Below the pieces are notes generated by a model. That model made no database searches, was not told the origin of the DNA, and saw only the letters and a list, made by a program, of their open reading frames with translations. 64,000 bases of DNA, from assembly GCA_050486225.1 (NCBI GenBank), contig JBJHCV010000010.1, positions 1 through 64,000 of the forward strand, given 5' to 3'. The translations under genes and the position numbers were made by a program. The stretch comes from JBBDIX01 sp050486225. Lineage in GTDB: Bacteria; Actinomycetota; Nitriliruptoria; Nitriliruptorales; Nitriliruptoraceae. Positions 34,943 through 43,296 of this stretch are shown piece by piece; the stretch's first letter is position 1; each line of letters begins with the position of its first letter.

Positions 34943-36334
34943 ATGGACATCATCACGATCGAGACCCCGTCACTGGGTGACCGCAGCTACCTCGTCACCG
35001 ACGGTTCCGTCGCGGTCGTCATCGACCCTCAGCGCGACATCGACCGGGTGCTCGCACTCGTCGAGGAGCACGGCGTCGAGGTCACCCACGTGCTCGAGAC
35101 CCACAGCCACAACGACTACGTCACGGGCGGCTTCGAACTTGCCCGCACGACGGGCGCCACCTACGTCATGGCCGCCGCCGAGGAGGCGTTCTTCGACTTC
35201 CACGGCGTGTCCGACGGCGACGAGCTCTCCGTCGGCGGGCTGACCGTCCGAGTACTGGAGACCCCGGGACACACGCCGACCCACGTGTCCTACGTCGTCT
35301 CCGACGGATCCCGCCAGGCGGTGTTCACCGGGGGCTCGCTGCTGTACGGATCGGTGGGACGCACGGACCTGATCTCCCGTGCCGCGCGGGAGCAGCTGAC
35401 CCGTCACCAGCACGCCACGGCCCACCGACTGGCCGCCGACCTGCCCGACGACACGCTGGTGCTGCCCACCCACGGGTTCGGAAGCTTCTGTTCGTCGGCG
35501 GCCGCGGACGAACACACGAGCAGTGTCGACCCGCGACTCGGGGTCGAGGTGTCCACCATCGGCGAGCAGAAGCGCGCCAACGTCGCGCTGACCATCACCG
35601 ACGAGGACGAGTTCGTCGAGGTGCTGCTCGGCGGTCTGGACGCCTACCCCCGCTACTACGCCCACATGTCCCCACGCAACCGCCTCGGCCCCGGACCGGT
35701 GGACCTGTCCCCCGCCGTCGAGGCCGACCCCACGGAGATCGCGGCGCGGATCCATGCCGGCGAGTGGGTCGTGGACCTGCGCCACCGCACGGCGTTCGCC
35801 TCCGGACACGTCACGGGGACCGTCAACGTCGAGGTCGGCAACTCGTTCATCACCTACCTCGCCTGGCTCGTGCCGTGGGGGGTGCCGGTGACGCTCGTCG
35901 GTGACACCCAGGAGGAGGTGTCGGAGGCGCAGCGGCAACTGGTGCGTGTGGGCATCGACCGCCCGGCCGCGCAGGGCGTCGGGGGGATCGACACGTGGGG
36001 CGCCGGCAGCGACCGCAGCACGTACCGGATCAGCGACCTCGACGGGCTGTCCGAACGCCTGTCGAACGGGGCGCCCCCGCACGTGCTCGACGTCCGCCGC
36101 AACGACGAACGGGGGCGTGGTGGGATCGCCGGATCCCTGCACGTCCCGATCCACGAACTCGAACGTCGCATGCACGAGATCCCGGCGGACGGCGAGGTGT
36201 GGGTCTACTGCGCCTCGGGGTACCGGGCGTCGATCGCCGCGTCACTGCTCACGCGTGCCGGGCGCACCCCGGTCCTGATCGACGACCAGGACCAGCGGAT
36301 CTTCGAACTCGGCTTCGAACTGACGACCGCGTGA
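34943..36334 (+). CDS. MBL-fold hydrolase fused to two rhodanese domains (ETHE1-like)
   Basis: This 463-residue protein has a metallo-beta-lactamase domain (1-240) of the persulfide-dioxygenase type followed by two rhodanese domains (260-360 and 375-463). The MBL part keeps ETHSHNDYVTGG and ETPGHTPTHVSYVV. However, the FTGD of ETHE1 enzymes is FTGG here, and the later metal-loop reads PTHGFGSFC. The first rhodanese has no active Cys; the second has VYCASGYRAS (Cys about 422). Related proteins oxidise glutathione-type or thiol persulfides and transfer the sulfur. The missing Asp makes the metal chemistry uncertain. It forms an operon with the GntR gene four bases downstream. Confidence 0.8.
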   Translation: MDIITIETPSLGDRSYLVTDGSVAVVIDPQRDIDRVLALVEEHGVEVTHVLETHSHNDYVTGGFELARTTGATYVMAAAEEAFFDFHGVSDGDELSVGGLTVRVLETPGHTPTHVSYVVSDGSRQAVFTGGSLLYGSVGRTDLISRAAREQLTRHQHATAHRLAADLPDDTLVLPTHGFGSFCSSAAADEHTSSVDPRLGVEVSTIGEQKRANVALTITDEDEFVEVLLGGLDAYPRYYAHMSPRNRLGPGPVDLSPAVEADPTEIAARIHAGEWVVDLRHRTAFASGHVTGTVNVEVGNSFITYLAWLVPWGVPVTLVGDTQEEVSEAQRQLVRVGIDRPAAQGVGGIDTWGAGSDRSTYRISDLDGLSERLSNGAPPHVLDVRRNDERGRGGIAGSLHVPIHELERRMHEIPADGEVWVYCASGYRASIAASLLTRAGRTPVLIDDQDQRIFELGFELTTA

Positions 36335-36338
36335 ACCG

Positions 36339-37064
36339 ATGACGGTGTCGATCGACGGAGACGGGCCCCTGTGGCAGCAGGTGCTCGACGACCTGGAGCG
36401 CCGGATCTCCTCGGGTGACATCCAGGGCCGGTTCCCGACGGACCGTGAACTGACCGAGCACTACGGGGTCAGTCGCCACACCGTCCGCGAGGCCGTACGG
36501 CGCCTGCACGCCCGCGGCCTCGTCGACCGGTACCGCGGTCGCGGCAGCTTCCTGAACGACGCCCGGCTGACCCAGCCGCTGGGAGGCCTGTACAGCCTCT
36601 TCCGCGCAGTCGAGGCGCGGGGCATCGAGCAGCGCTCCGAGGTGCTGCACCGGGGCCATGCGGTCGACGCCGCCGCCGCCGAACGGCTCGGGCTCGACCC
36701 ACGCACGCCACTGTTCCGCCTCGAACGGCTCCGGCACGCCGGCGACGAACCGCTCGCGCTCGACGTCGTGTGGCTGCCGCGCGACGTCGGCGCCCACCTC
36801 GTCGACGCGGACCTGACCCGCACGGCCCTGTACGACGAACTGTGGTCCCGTGCAGGCATCCGGATCACCGCGGTCGACGAGGCACTGGAACCGCAGGTCC
36901 CCGACGACGACCTTCGCGACCTGCTCGGCCTCACACCCGACGAGGCGATCCTTCGCGTCGACCGCGTCGGGTGGAGCGGCGAGCGCCCGATCGAGTCCCG
37001 GACGACGCTGATCCGTGGTCAGCGATTCCTCTACACCAGTTCGTGGCGCGACGAGCACGCGTGA
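36339..37064 (+). CDS. GntR-family transcriptional regulator (HutC/UTRA type)
   Basis: This 241-residue regulator has an N-terminal winged helix (residues 8-75, LWQQVLDDLERRISSGDIQG then FPTDRELTEHYGVSRHTVREA) and a C-terminal UTRA effector domain (90-235, RSEVLHRGHAVDAAAAERLGL, FRLERLRHAGDEPLALDVVWL). HutC-type regulators bind short palindromes and respond to small metabolites. It is probably autogenous, acting on the palindrome upstream of its operon. The ATG at 36339 lies four bases after the stop of the MBL-rhodanese gene. Confidence 0.9.
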   Translation: MTVSIDGDGPLWQQVLDDLERRISSGDIQGRFPTDRELTEHYGVSRHTVREAVRRLHARGLVDRYRGRGSFLNDARLTQPLGGLYSLFRAVEARGIEQRSEVLHRGHAVDAAAAERLGLDPRTPLFRLERLRHAGDEPLALDVVWLPRDVGAHLVDADLTRTALYDELWSRAGIRITAVDEALEPQVPDDDLRDLLGLTPDEAILRVDRVGWSGERPIESRTTLIRGQRFLYTSSWRDEHA

Positions 37065-37094
37065 GCGCCCACCGCCGGGGGTGGCGGCGGGCGC
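37065..37094. terminator. Hairpin terminator between GntR and AGCS genes
   Basis: Immediately after the GntR stop, GCGCCCACCGCC pairs with GGCGGCGGGCGC (11 of 12 pairs) around a six-base GGGGGT loop. It can serve both convergent genes. Confidence 0.6.
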
Positions 37095-37130
37095 CCACCG
37101 ACCTCAGGGGCCGGCTTCGCGGTCGCCGGG

Positions 37131-38528
37131 TCAGTCCCCCGGCGGGCTGGTCGGTGGTGGCGCGTCCTTCGCGACCATCTCCTTCCAGTTCGGGTCCGCG
37201 AAGAACTCGCGGGTCTCGCGCACGATCAGCCCGGACAGGAGCACCAGACCGATCAGGTTCGGCAGTGCCATCAGACCGTTGAGGATGTCCGCGAACGTCC
37301 ACACGATCTCCAGCTCCTGCACGGCGCCGACGAAGATCGCGGCGACGAACAGGAGGCGGTACGGCGTCACGGCGACGCGCCCGAACAGGCGGTCCACGTT
37401 GCGTTCGCCGTAGTACGCCCAACCGAGCAGGGTCGAGAAGGCGAAGAACGCCACCCCGAGCGTCACGATGATGCCGCCCCACTCGCCGGGCAACCCGTCA
37501 CTGAACGCGAGTCGCGTCAGCACCGCACCGGTCTCGCCGGACGTCCAGGCCCCGGTGACCACGATCGCCAGACCCGTGAACGAGACCACCACGATCGTGT
37601 CGAGGAACGTCTGGGTCATCGACACCATCGCCTGCCGGACCGGGTTGGAGGTCTGCGCCGCAGCGGCGGCGATGCCGCCCGTGCCCAGACCGGACTCGTT
37701 GGAGAAGATGCCTCGCGCGACACCGAAGCGGATGGCGAGCGCGAGCGTCGAGCCCGCGAAGCCGCCTGTGGCAGCGGTTCCCGTGAAGGCGTCGGTGAAG
37801 ATCATCGCGAGCGCAGCCGGCAGTTCGGTGATGTTCACCGCGATGACCCAGGTCGCACCGAGGATGTAGAGCACCACCATCATCGGGACGAAGAACGCGG
37901 TGAAGCGACCGATCGCCCGGATGCCTCCGAGGATGACGACCCCTGCCCCGACGGTGAGCACCAGACCCGTGATCCAGGTCTCGACACCGAACTCGGCCCG
38001 GATCGACGCCGCGACGGTGTTCGACTGGACCATGTTGCCGATCCCGAACGCGGCGATCGCCGCGAAGATCGCGAACGTCACGCCGAGGAACGTCCCGAAG
38101 GGACCCTTGATCCCTTCGGAGAGGTAGAACTGCGGACCACCCGACTGTTCTCCCTTTGCGTCGACACGGCGGAAGCGCACACCGAGGAATGCCTCGGAGT
38201 ACTTGGTCGCCATGCCCACGAGTCCGGTGATCCACATCCACACCAGCGCGCCCGGGCCACCGAGGAAGATGGCCGTCGCGACACCCGCGATGTTGCCGAC
38301 ACCCACGGTCGCCGCCAGCGCGACCGACAGTGCCTGGAAGTGCGAGATGTCACCCTCGGCTCCCTCCTCCTTCCTGCGCACCAACCCGAGCCACAGCGCG
38401 TAGCCGAGCCGGCGGAACTGCAGCGCCTTCAGCACGACGGTCAGGTACAGACCGGTCAGCAACAACAGGGGGATGAGCAGGAGCGGCCCCCACACGACGT
38501 CGGCAATGCTGCCGAGCAGATCTCCCAT
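37131..38528 (-). CDS. AGCS-family sodium:alanine/glycine symporter
   Basis: This 465-residue symporter has about 10 to 11 membrane segments and the AGCS signature around residues 75-115 (TVGVGNIAGVATAIFLGGPGA, then WMWITGLVGMATKYSEAFLG). Other family motifs are GGPQFYLSEGI and FSNESGLGTGGIAAAAAQTSNPVRQ. Members import alanine, glycine or related amino acids with sodium. ATG 38528 was chosen because GGCGGAG lies just upstream and it gives the normal start; longer frames upstream lack homology. It is convergent with the GntR gene and divergent from the GAF-kinase gene. Confidence 0.92.
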   Translation of the reverse strand: MGDLLGSIADVVWGPLLLIPLLLLTGLYLTVVLKALQFRRLGYALWLGLVRRKEEGAEGDISHFQALSVALAATVGVGNIAGVATAIFLGGPGALVWMWITGLVGMATKYSEAFLGVRFRRVDAKGEQSGGPQFYLSEGIKGPFGTFLGVTFAIFAAIAAFGIGNMVQSNTVAASIRAEFGVETWITGLVLTVGAGVVILGGIRAIGRFTAFFVPMMVVLYILGATWVIAVNITELPAALAMIFTDAFTGTAATGGFAGSTLALAIRFGVARGIFSNESGLGTGGIAAAAAQTSNPVRQAMVSMTQTFLDTIVVVSFTGLAIVVTGAWTSGETGAVLTRLAFSDGLPGEWGGIIVTLGVAFFAFSTLLGWAYYGERNVDRLFGRVAVTPYRLLFVAAIFVGAVQELEIVWTFADILNGLMALPNLIGLVLLSGLIVRETREFFADPNWKEMVAKDAPPPTSPPGD

Positions 38529-38759
38529 TGCTCCGCCTCTCTCGATGCCCGGCCCGCACCTGTCGACGCCGGGCGACGTCGCAGCATGCGACGCAGCGGG
38601 CAACGCTAGACCTGTGACGACCCCGCGACAACGAGTAACGTGACACTCAACGAACTCCGTCGACCCAGTCGATTGCACGGCGGCCTCAACGCAAGCGGTG
38701 ACCGCACACCCGGGATCGACGGCTCGGACCACCACACCCCAGCGGAGTGCACCACCGTG

Positions 38760-40019
38760 CCGGACACCGGGCACCCCACGGCCAGCCAGGCCCGCGCCAT
38801 GGACGTCGCGTCCATCTCGGACTCTCTGGACGTCGTCGCCGGACTCGCGCGGGCCATCGAGCACCTGTCGACCGCAACCGACGTCGACGCCGTGCAGATG
38901 GTCGTGCGTCGCACGGCACGGGACCTGACCGGCGCCGACGGGACGACGATCGTCCTTCGTGACGGCGACCAGTGCCACTACGTCGACGAGGACGCCATCG
39001 CCCCCCTGTGGAAGGGGTCGCGATTCCCGATGGAACAGTGTGTGAGCGGCTGGGTGATGCAGCACCGCCAACCTGCGGTCATCCCGGACGTCTACGCCGA
39101 CGACCGGGTACCGGCCGAGACGTACGAGCCCACGTTCGTCCGGTCGATGGTCATGGTGCCGATCCGGACGGTCGACCCCGTCGGTGCGATCGGCGCGTAC
39201 TGGGCGACGCCCCACGAGGCGAGTCCCGAGCAGGTCGAACTGCTGCTCGCCCTGGCGAGTTCCACCGCGGTCGCACTCGACAGCGTGCTTCGCCGAGGCG
39301 ACCTCCGCGAGGCCTCCGAGCGCAACGCCACCCTGTCGCGGGCGAACCTGACGCTCGAGCACTTCGCGTCGATCGTGTCCCACGACCTGCGTGCCCCACT
39401 GGCGCACGTGCACGGCCTGCTCGACCTGCTGCGAACCCGCCCCCGTCAGCCCCTCGCCGACGACGACCGACACCTCGTCGACCGTGCCCTGGCGCACACC
39501 GCGAACCTGCTCGAGACGACCGAGGCCCTTTCCGACCTGTCCGGCTCACGCCCTCGGTCCGAACGGATCCGTGACGTCGATCTCCACGAACTGGTGGTCG
39601 AGGTCATCGACGGCGCCGGGCCGCTGGTCGAGGACGCCGACGCGACCATCGTGCACGACGCCCTCCCCATGGTGCGTGGGGACCGAGCACTGCTGCGGAT
39701 CCTGCTGCAGAACCTGGTGTCCAACGCCCTGAAGTTCCGGCATGCCGACCGGTCACTCGTGGTGACGATCACCGCCGAGGTGTCCGACGGGCACTGGCAA
39801 CTGGTGGTGACCGACACCGGCCGTGGGATCGAGCCGGAGGACGCCGAACGCATCTTCGAACTGTTCACACGCACCACGGCCTCGACGGTCAGGGGAGGCT
39901 CCGGCATCGGGCTCGCGACGTGTCGACGCATCGCCGAACACCACGGGGGCACCATTCGTGCCGAGGCGCTCGACAGAGGAACCCGCTTCGTGGTCACGAT
40001 CCCGTCGGCACCGGCCTGA
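38760..40019 (+). CDS. GAF-domain sensor histidine kinase (soluble)
   Basis: This kinase of about 419 residues has no membrane spans. A GAF domain (30-170; CHYVDEDAIAPLWKGSRFPME then VCSGWVM-like core and SMVMVPIRTVDPVGAIGAYWA) is followed by HisKA with the phospho-His in FASIVSHDLRAPLAHVHGLL and an HATPase domain (LLQNLVSNALKFRHADRS, VVTDTGRGIEPEDAERIFELF, GGSGIGLATCRRI). The GTG at 38760 was preferred over GTG 38640 because the first 40 codons of the longer form have many A/T third positions, unlike the rest of the gene. No response regulator is adjacent, so it is an orphan kinase. Confidence 0.82.
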   Translation, partial: PDTGHPTASQARAMDVASISDSLDVVAGLARAIEHLSTATDVDAVQMVVRRTARDLTGADGTTIVLRDGDQCHYVDEDAIAPLWKGSRFPMEQCVSGWVMQHRQPAVIPDVYADDRVPAETYEPTFVRSMVMVPIRTVDPVGAIGAYWATPHEASPEQVELLLALASSTAVALDSVLRRGDLREASERNATLSRANLTLEHFASIVSHDLRAPLAHVHGLLDLLRTRPRQPLADDDRHLVDRALAHTANLLETTEALSDLSGSRPRSERIRDVDLHELVVEVIDGAGPLVEDADATIVHDALPMVRGDRALLRILLQNLVSNALKFRHADRSLVVTITAEVSDGHWQLVVTDTGRGIEPEDAERIFELFTRTTASTVRGGSGIGLATCRRIAEHHGGTIRAEALDRGTRFVVTIPSAPA

Positions 40020-40041
40020 CCGGAAGACTCGGCCTGCGACG

Positions 40042-41190
40042 TCAGGAAGGCAGCCGGTCCCCCGGTCCATCCCTCAGTTCGAGGAGTTCCAGTGCCCTGG
40101 CGACGTCGGTCGCCGACACGATCCCGGCGACCCGTCCCCCGTCGAGCACCACGAGCCGGCGGTCCTCGCTGCGGGTCATGTCCGGGAGCACCTCGACGAG
40201 CCGGTCGGTTCGACTGGCGGTCACGACCTCGCCCGCCGGGCAGGCGACCTGGTCGACCGTCGTCGTGGTCCGCGACGCCGGGTCCACGGCCCGGATCCGA
40301 TGGAGGGTCACGAGCCCCGCGAACAGACCGGCAGCGTCCACGACGGGAAACGCCGAGTGCCGGTGGCGCAGGACCACGTCCTCGACCAGATTGTCCAGGG
40401 CGAGTCCGGACGGGACGGTCACGGGCTCCGGCGTCATCACGTCCGCGACCGCGAGGTCGCGCAGCGTGTTGCGCACCCGGGTGTGCTGTTCCTCGGCGCT
40501 GGCTGCAGTGGAGATGAACCAGCCCACCAGGGCGAACCACAGTCCCCCGATGCCCGGGAGCATCACCACCATCCCGATACCCACCACGACCATCAGGAAC
40601 CCGAAGCGACGCCCGGCCTGCGCAGCCACGACGGCGGCACGGAAGCGGTCACCGTGCCGCCACCAGAGAACTGCCCGCAGGATGCGGCCGCCGTCCAGTG
40701 GAGCGGCGGGGACGAGGTTGAACACGGCGAGCACGACGTTGATCAGGGCCAGCCAGTGCAGCAGCCCGATGGGCAGACCCTCGACGCCCAGACCGACGAA
40801 CAGACCCGCGAGTGCCCAGAAACCCGCACCGAACAGCAGGCTCGTCAGCGGGCCGACCGCGGCGATGCGCAGGTCGGCGCGTGGGTCGGAAGCCTCTCCG
40901 AGCAACTTCGCGACGCCGCCGAGCATCCACAGGGTGATGCCCTCCACCTCCACGCCATGGCGCTGGGCGACCACCGCGTGGGCGAGTTCGTGCGCCAGCA
41001 GGGACGCGAGGAAGGCGGCAGCGCCGACCAGCCCCGCCACCGCGTACACCCCGGGCCCCCGGTCCGGATACAGGGTCGGGAACTGCCCGAACGCCAGCCC
41101 GGCGAACAGCAGCCCGGCGATGACGAGCACGCTCCAGTTCACGCCGACTCGGACCCCGGCGATGGTTCCCAGTCGGATCGTCTCGCGCAC
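40042..41190 (-). CDS. Site-2 protease family zinc metallopeptidase with CBS domains
   Basis: This 382-residue membrane protease is of the M50B/SpoIVFB-like family. The zinc motif HELAH is at about residue 65 in a membrane span, and the second motif, NLVPAAPLDGGRILRA, is at about 145-160. Five or six membrane segments come first, then two CBS domains (residues 245-365, VMTPEPVTVPSGLALDNLVED and RSEDRRLVVLDGGRVAGIVS) that may bind adenosyl ligands and gate the protease. The start chosen is GTG 41190 with AGGAGG six bases upstream. It is downstream of the tRNA-Gln gene and convergent with the GAF kinase. Targets are unknown; such enzymes cleave membrane-anchored anti-sigma factors. Confidence 0.9.
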   Translation of the reverse strand: MRETIRLGTIAGVRVGVNWSVLVIAGLLFAGLAFGQFPTLYPDRGPGVYAVAGLVGAAAFLASLLAHELAHAVVAQRHGVEVEGITLWMLGGVAKLLGEASDPRADLRIAAVGPLTSLLFGAGFWALAGLFVGLGVEGLPIGLLHWLALINVVLAVFNLVPAAPLDGGRILRAVLWWRHGDRFRAAVVAAQAGRRFGFLMVVVGIGMVVMLPGIGGLWFALVGWFISTAASAEEQHTRVRNTLRDLAVADVMTPEPVTVPSGLALDNLVEDVVLRHRHSAFPVVDAAGLFAGLVTLHRIRAVDPASRTTTTVDQVACPAGEVVTASRTDRLVEVLPDMTRSEDRRLVVLDGGRVAGIVSATDVARALELLELRDGPGDRLPS

Positions 41191-41289
41191 GTCGAACCTC
41201 CTGTGCCCCGCCGACTGGCCATGTGCCGGCAGACCACGATGGTGCCCCCAACACCCCACTCCTGCACCGCGAGGGCCCCGACGTGCGGG

Positions 41290-41364
41290 TGGCTGGGGGG
41301 CAGGGGATCGAACCCTGAATTCCGGCTCCAAAGGCCGGCGTGTTGCCGGTTACACCACCCCCCA
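41290..41364 (-). tRNA. tRNA-Gln (anticodon UUG)
   Basis: The minus strand folds into a full cloverleaf. A 7-bp acceptor stem TGGGGGG/CCCCCCA with discriminator G is followed by an encoded CCA (41290-41292). The D arm is GTGT...ACAC, the anticodon stem CCGGC/GCCGG has loop CTTTGGA (anticodon TTG), and the T arm is CAGGG-TTCGATC-CCCTG. It reads CAA and probably CAG codons. Confidence 0.96.
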
Positions 41365-41417
41365 CCGCAGCGCGCACGATCTCGTGACGCCGCGGGCGCG
41401 AGGGTAGTGGGTCCGGC

Positions 41418-42386
41418 TCAGTGGACCTCGGGGCCGCCGGCCGGCGAGGTGGCCAGTTCGACACGGTCGAACAGGTGACTCACCCGCTGTGCGATGCGTT
41501 CGGCGTCTGCGCGGCTCGGCGCGAGCCCCATGACCGTCGGCCCGGACCCACTGACCACCGCACCGAGTGCGCCAGCAGCGATCATCGACTTCTTCGCTGC
41601 CTCGAGTTCCGGGCGCAGGTGGAAGGCGGCCACCTCGAGGTCGTTGTGCAGCGCCGCGCCCAGCGCCTCGGCGTCCGCCGTTCTCAGCGCCTGCAGCACG
41701 GCGTCGGGTTCGACCGCCGATGGGGTTCCGATGTCGTCGAAGGCCCGGTAGACCGCGGGCGTCGACAGCCCGGCGTCACTCACACCGATGACCCAGTGGT
41801 ACGAACCACGGACCAGCACCTGGGCCGTCGCGGTACCGACCCCCGTGGCGATCGCCGTGCCACCGGTCACGCAGAACGGCACGTCCGCTCCGAGTTCGGC
41901 CGCCAGGGCCGCGAGTTGCGGCCGCTCGAGGCCGGCGTCCCACAGTTCATTGAGTGCCACCAGTGTCGCTGCGGCGTCGGCCGATCCCCCGGCCATCCCC
42001 GCCGCGATGGGTATCTGCTTGTCCAGTCGCAGGCGGGTCACGGGATGTCGGTGGGGGTGATCGGTCTGGCTCGCCCGTCCGATGCCGCACTCGTCCATCA
42101 GTCGCCTCGCCGCGCGCACGGCGAGGTTCGAACCGTCCGTCGGGACCTCGCCGGTCCCGTCGACCGCGAACTCGAGGCTCATGAACCGCCGGGCCGACGG
42201 ATGAGACGCGCTCGGCAGGTCGTCCATCTCCGCGGTGATCGCATCGTGGAGGGCGACGGTCTGCAGGACCGTGACCAGTTCGTGCAGCCCGTCGTCGCGA
42301 ACACCACGGATGGCCAGGAACAGGTTGACCTTCGACGGCACGCGTACACGCACACGAACCGCAGCCGTGCCAGTTCGACGTGGCAC
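41418..42386 (-). CDS. ispE: 4-diphosphocytidyl-2-C-methyl-D-erythritol kinase
   Basis: This 322-residue GHMP kinase catalyses the fourth step of the MEP isoprenoid pathway, phosphorylating CDP-methylerythritol. Motifs are VPSKVNLFLAIRGVRDDGLHEL (start of the fold), the ATP loop IPIAAGMAGGSADAAATLVAL, and ALGAVVSGSGPTVMGLA near the C-terminus. The GTG start at 42386 has GGAGGT eight bases upstream. An Arg-rich N-terminal tail of about 10 residues precedes the core. It lies 52 bases after rsmA in the conserved rpf-rsmA-ispE order. Confidence 0.94.
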   Translation of the reverse strand: MPRRTGTAAVRVRVRVPSKVNLFLAIRGVRDDGLHELVTVLQTVALHDAITAEMDDLPSASHPSARRFMSLEFAVDGTGEVPTDGSNLAVRAARRLMDECGIGRASQTDHPHRHPVTRLRLDKQIPIAAGMAGGSADAAATLVALNELWDAGLERPQLAALAAELGADVPFCVTGGTAIATGVGTATAQVLVRGSYHWVIGVSDAGLSTPAVYRAFDDIGTPSAVEPDAVLQALRTADAEALGAALHNDLEVAAFHLRPELEAAKKSMIAAGALGAVVSGSGPTVMGLAPSRADAERIAQRVSHLFDRVELATSPAGGPEVH

Positions 42387-42438
42387 GTGCAGACACCTCC
42401 CACCGGGATCCGCGGCGGTCTCCCGAACCGCCGTTCGT

Positions 42439-43296
42439 TCATCCTACGGGGGCACCGCCGTCGGTCGCCAGGGCGACGGCGAGCGCTCGGAACACCGATG
42501 CCGGCAACTGTTCGGCGCGCCACCCCAGATCCACACCGACGTCGGAGGCCGCCGCCTCGAGCAGGGCGCGATCCGCCGACCGGGACAACGTGTTGCGCAG
42601 TGTCTTGCGACGCTGTGAGAAGGCGGCCTCGACCAGTGCGAACACCGCATCGCGCTCGGCGCCGGTGGGAGCGTCGGAGCGACGCTCGAGGTGGACCATC
42701 ACGCTGTCGACGTTGGGCACGGGATGGAACACCGAACGAGGGATGCGCAGGGCCGTGCGCGCCCGGGCGACCAGTTCGACCTTGACGCTCACGGCCGACC
42801 TCAGGCGGTGCCCGACCGGCGCTCCCCACCGCTCACCGACCTCCCGCTGGACCATCACCAGCGCGTCGGCGACACACCGGCTCGCCAACGCCTGCATGAT
42901 GATGGGGGTGGCGACGTTGTACGGCAGGTTGGCGACAAGACGGACCCGGTCGGCCGCGACCAGTGCGTCCAGGTCGAGGTCGAGCACGTCGGCATGGACC
43001 ACCTCGACGTCGGCCCGACCGGCGAAGCGTTCGCGCAGGACCGCGACGAGCCCGGCGTCGAGTTCCACCGCGGCGATGCGCGCGACGCGGCCGACGAGCC
43101 CCGACGTGAGTGACCCGAGCCCCGGACCGACCTCGAGCACGACGTCGTCGGGACGTAGCCCCGCCGCCTCCACGATGCGCCGGACGGTGTTGGGGTCGAC
43201 GAGGAAGTTCTGCCCGTCGGCGCGTCGGGGCGCAAGGCCGTGGCGGTCGAGCAGGACGCGCACGTCCGAGGGGGTCAGCAGGTGTTCGGCGTTCAG
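42439..43296 (-). CDS. rsmA: 16S rRNA (adenine1518-N6/adenine1519-N6)-dimethyltransferase
   Basis: RsmA (KsgA) dimethylates two adjacent adenosines near the 3' end of 16S rRNA during 30S assembly. The protein has about 285 residues. The SAM-binding fold is clear: GQNFLVDPNTVRRIVEAAGL, VLEVGPGLGSLTSGL, VELDAGLVAVL and the catalytic ANLPYNVATPII. The C-terminal domain begins after SVFHPVPNVDSVMVHL. The most plausible start is CTG at 43296 (LNAEHLLTPSDVR), whose CTGA overlaps the TGA of the rpf gene and has a GGGGA four bases upstream. A GTG at 43371 would overlap rpf by 79 bases. Confidence 0.93.
   Translation of the reverse strand: MNAEHLLTPSDVRVLLDRHGLAPRRADGQNFLVDPNTVRRIVEAAGLRPDDVVLEVGPGLGSLTSGLVGRVARIAAVELDAGLVAVLRERFAGRADVEVVHADVLDLDLDALVAADRVRLVANLPYNVATPIIMQALASRCVADALVMVQREVGERWGAPVGHRLRSAVSVKVELVARARTALRIPRSVFHPVPNVDSVMVHLERRSDAPTGAERDAVFALVEAAFSQRRKTLRNTLSRSADRALLEAAASDVGVDLGWRAEQLPASVFRALAVALATDGGAPVG

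Noticed and set aside
36339..37064. Assigning the GntR regulator to amino-sugar control because of its UTRA domain
   Set aside because: The operon partner is a sulfur enzyme and no sugar genes are near, so the ligand cannot be named.
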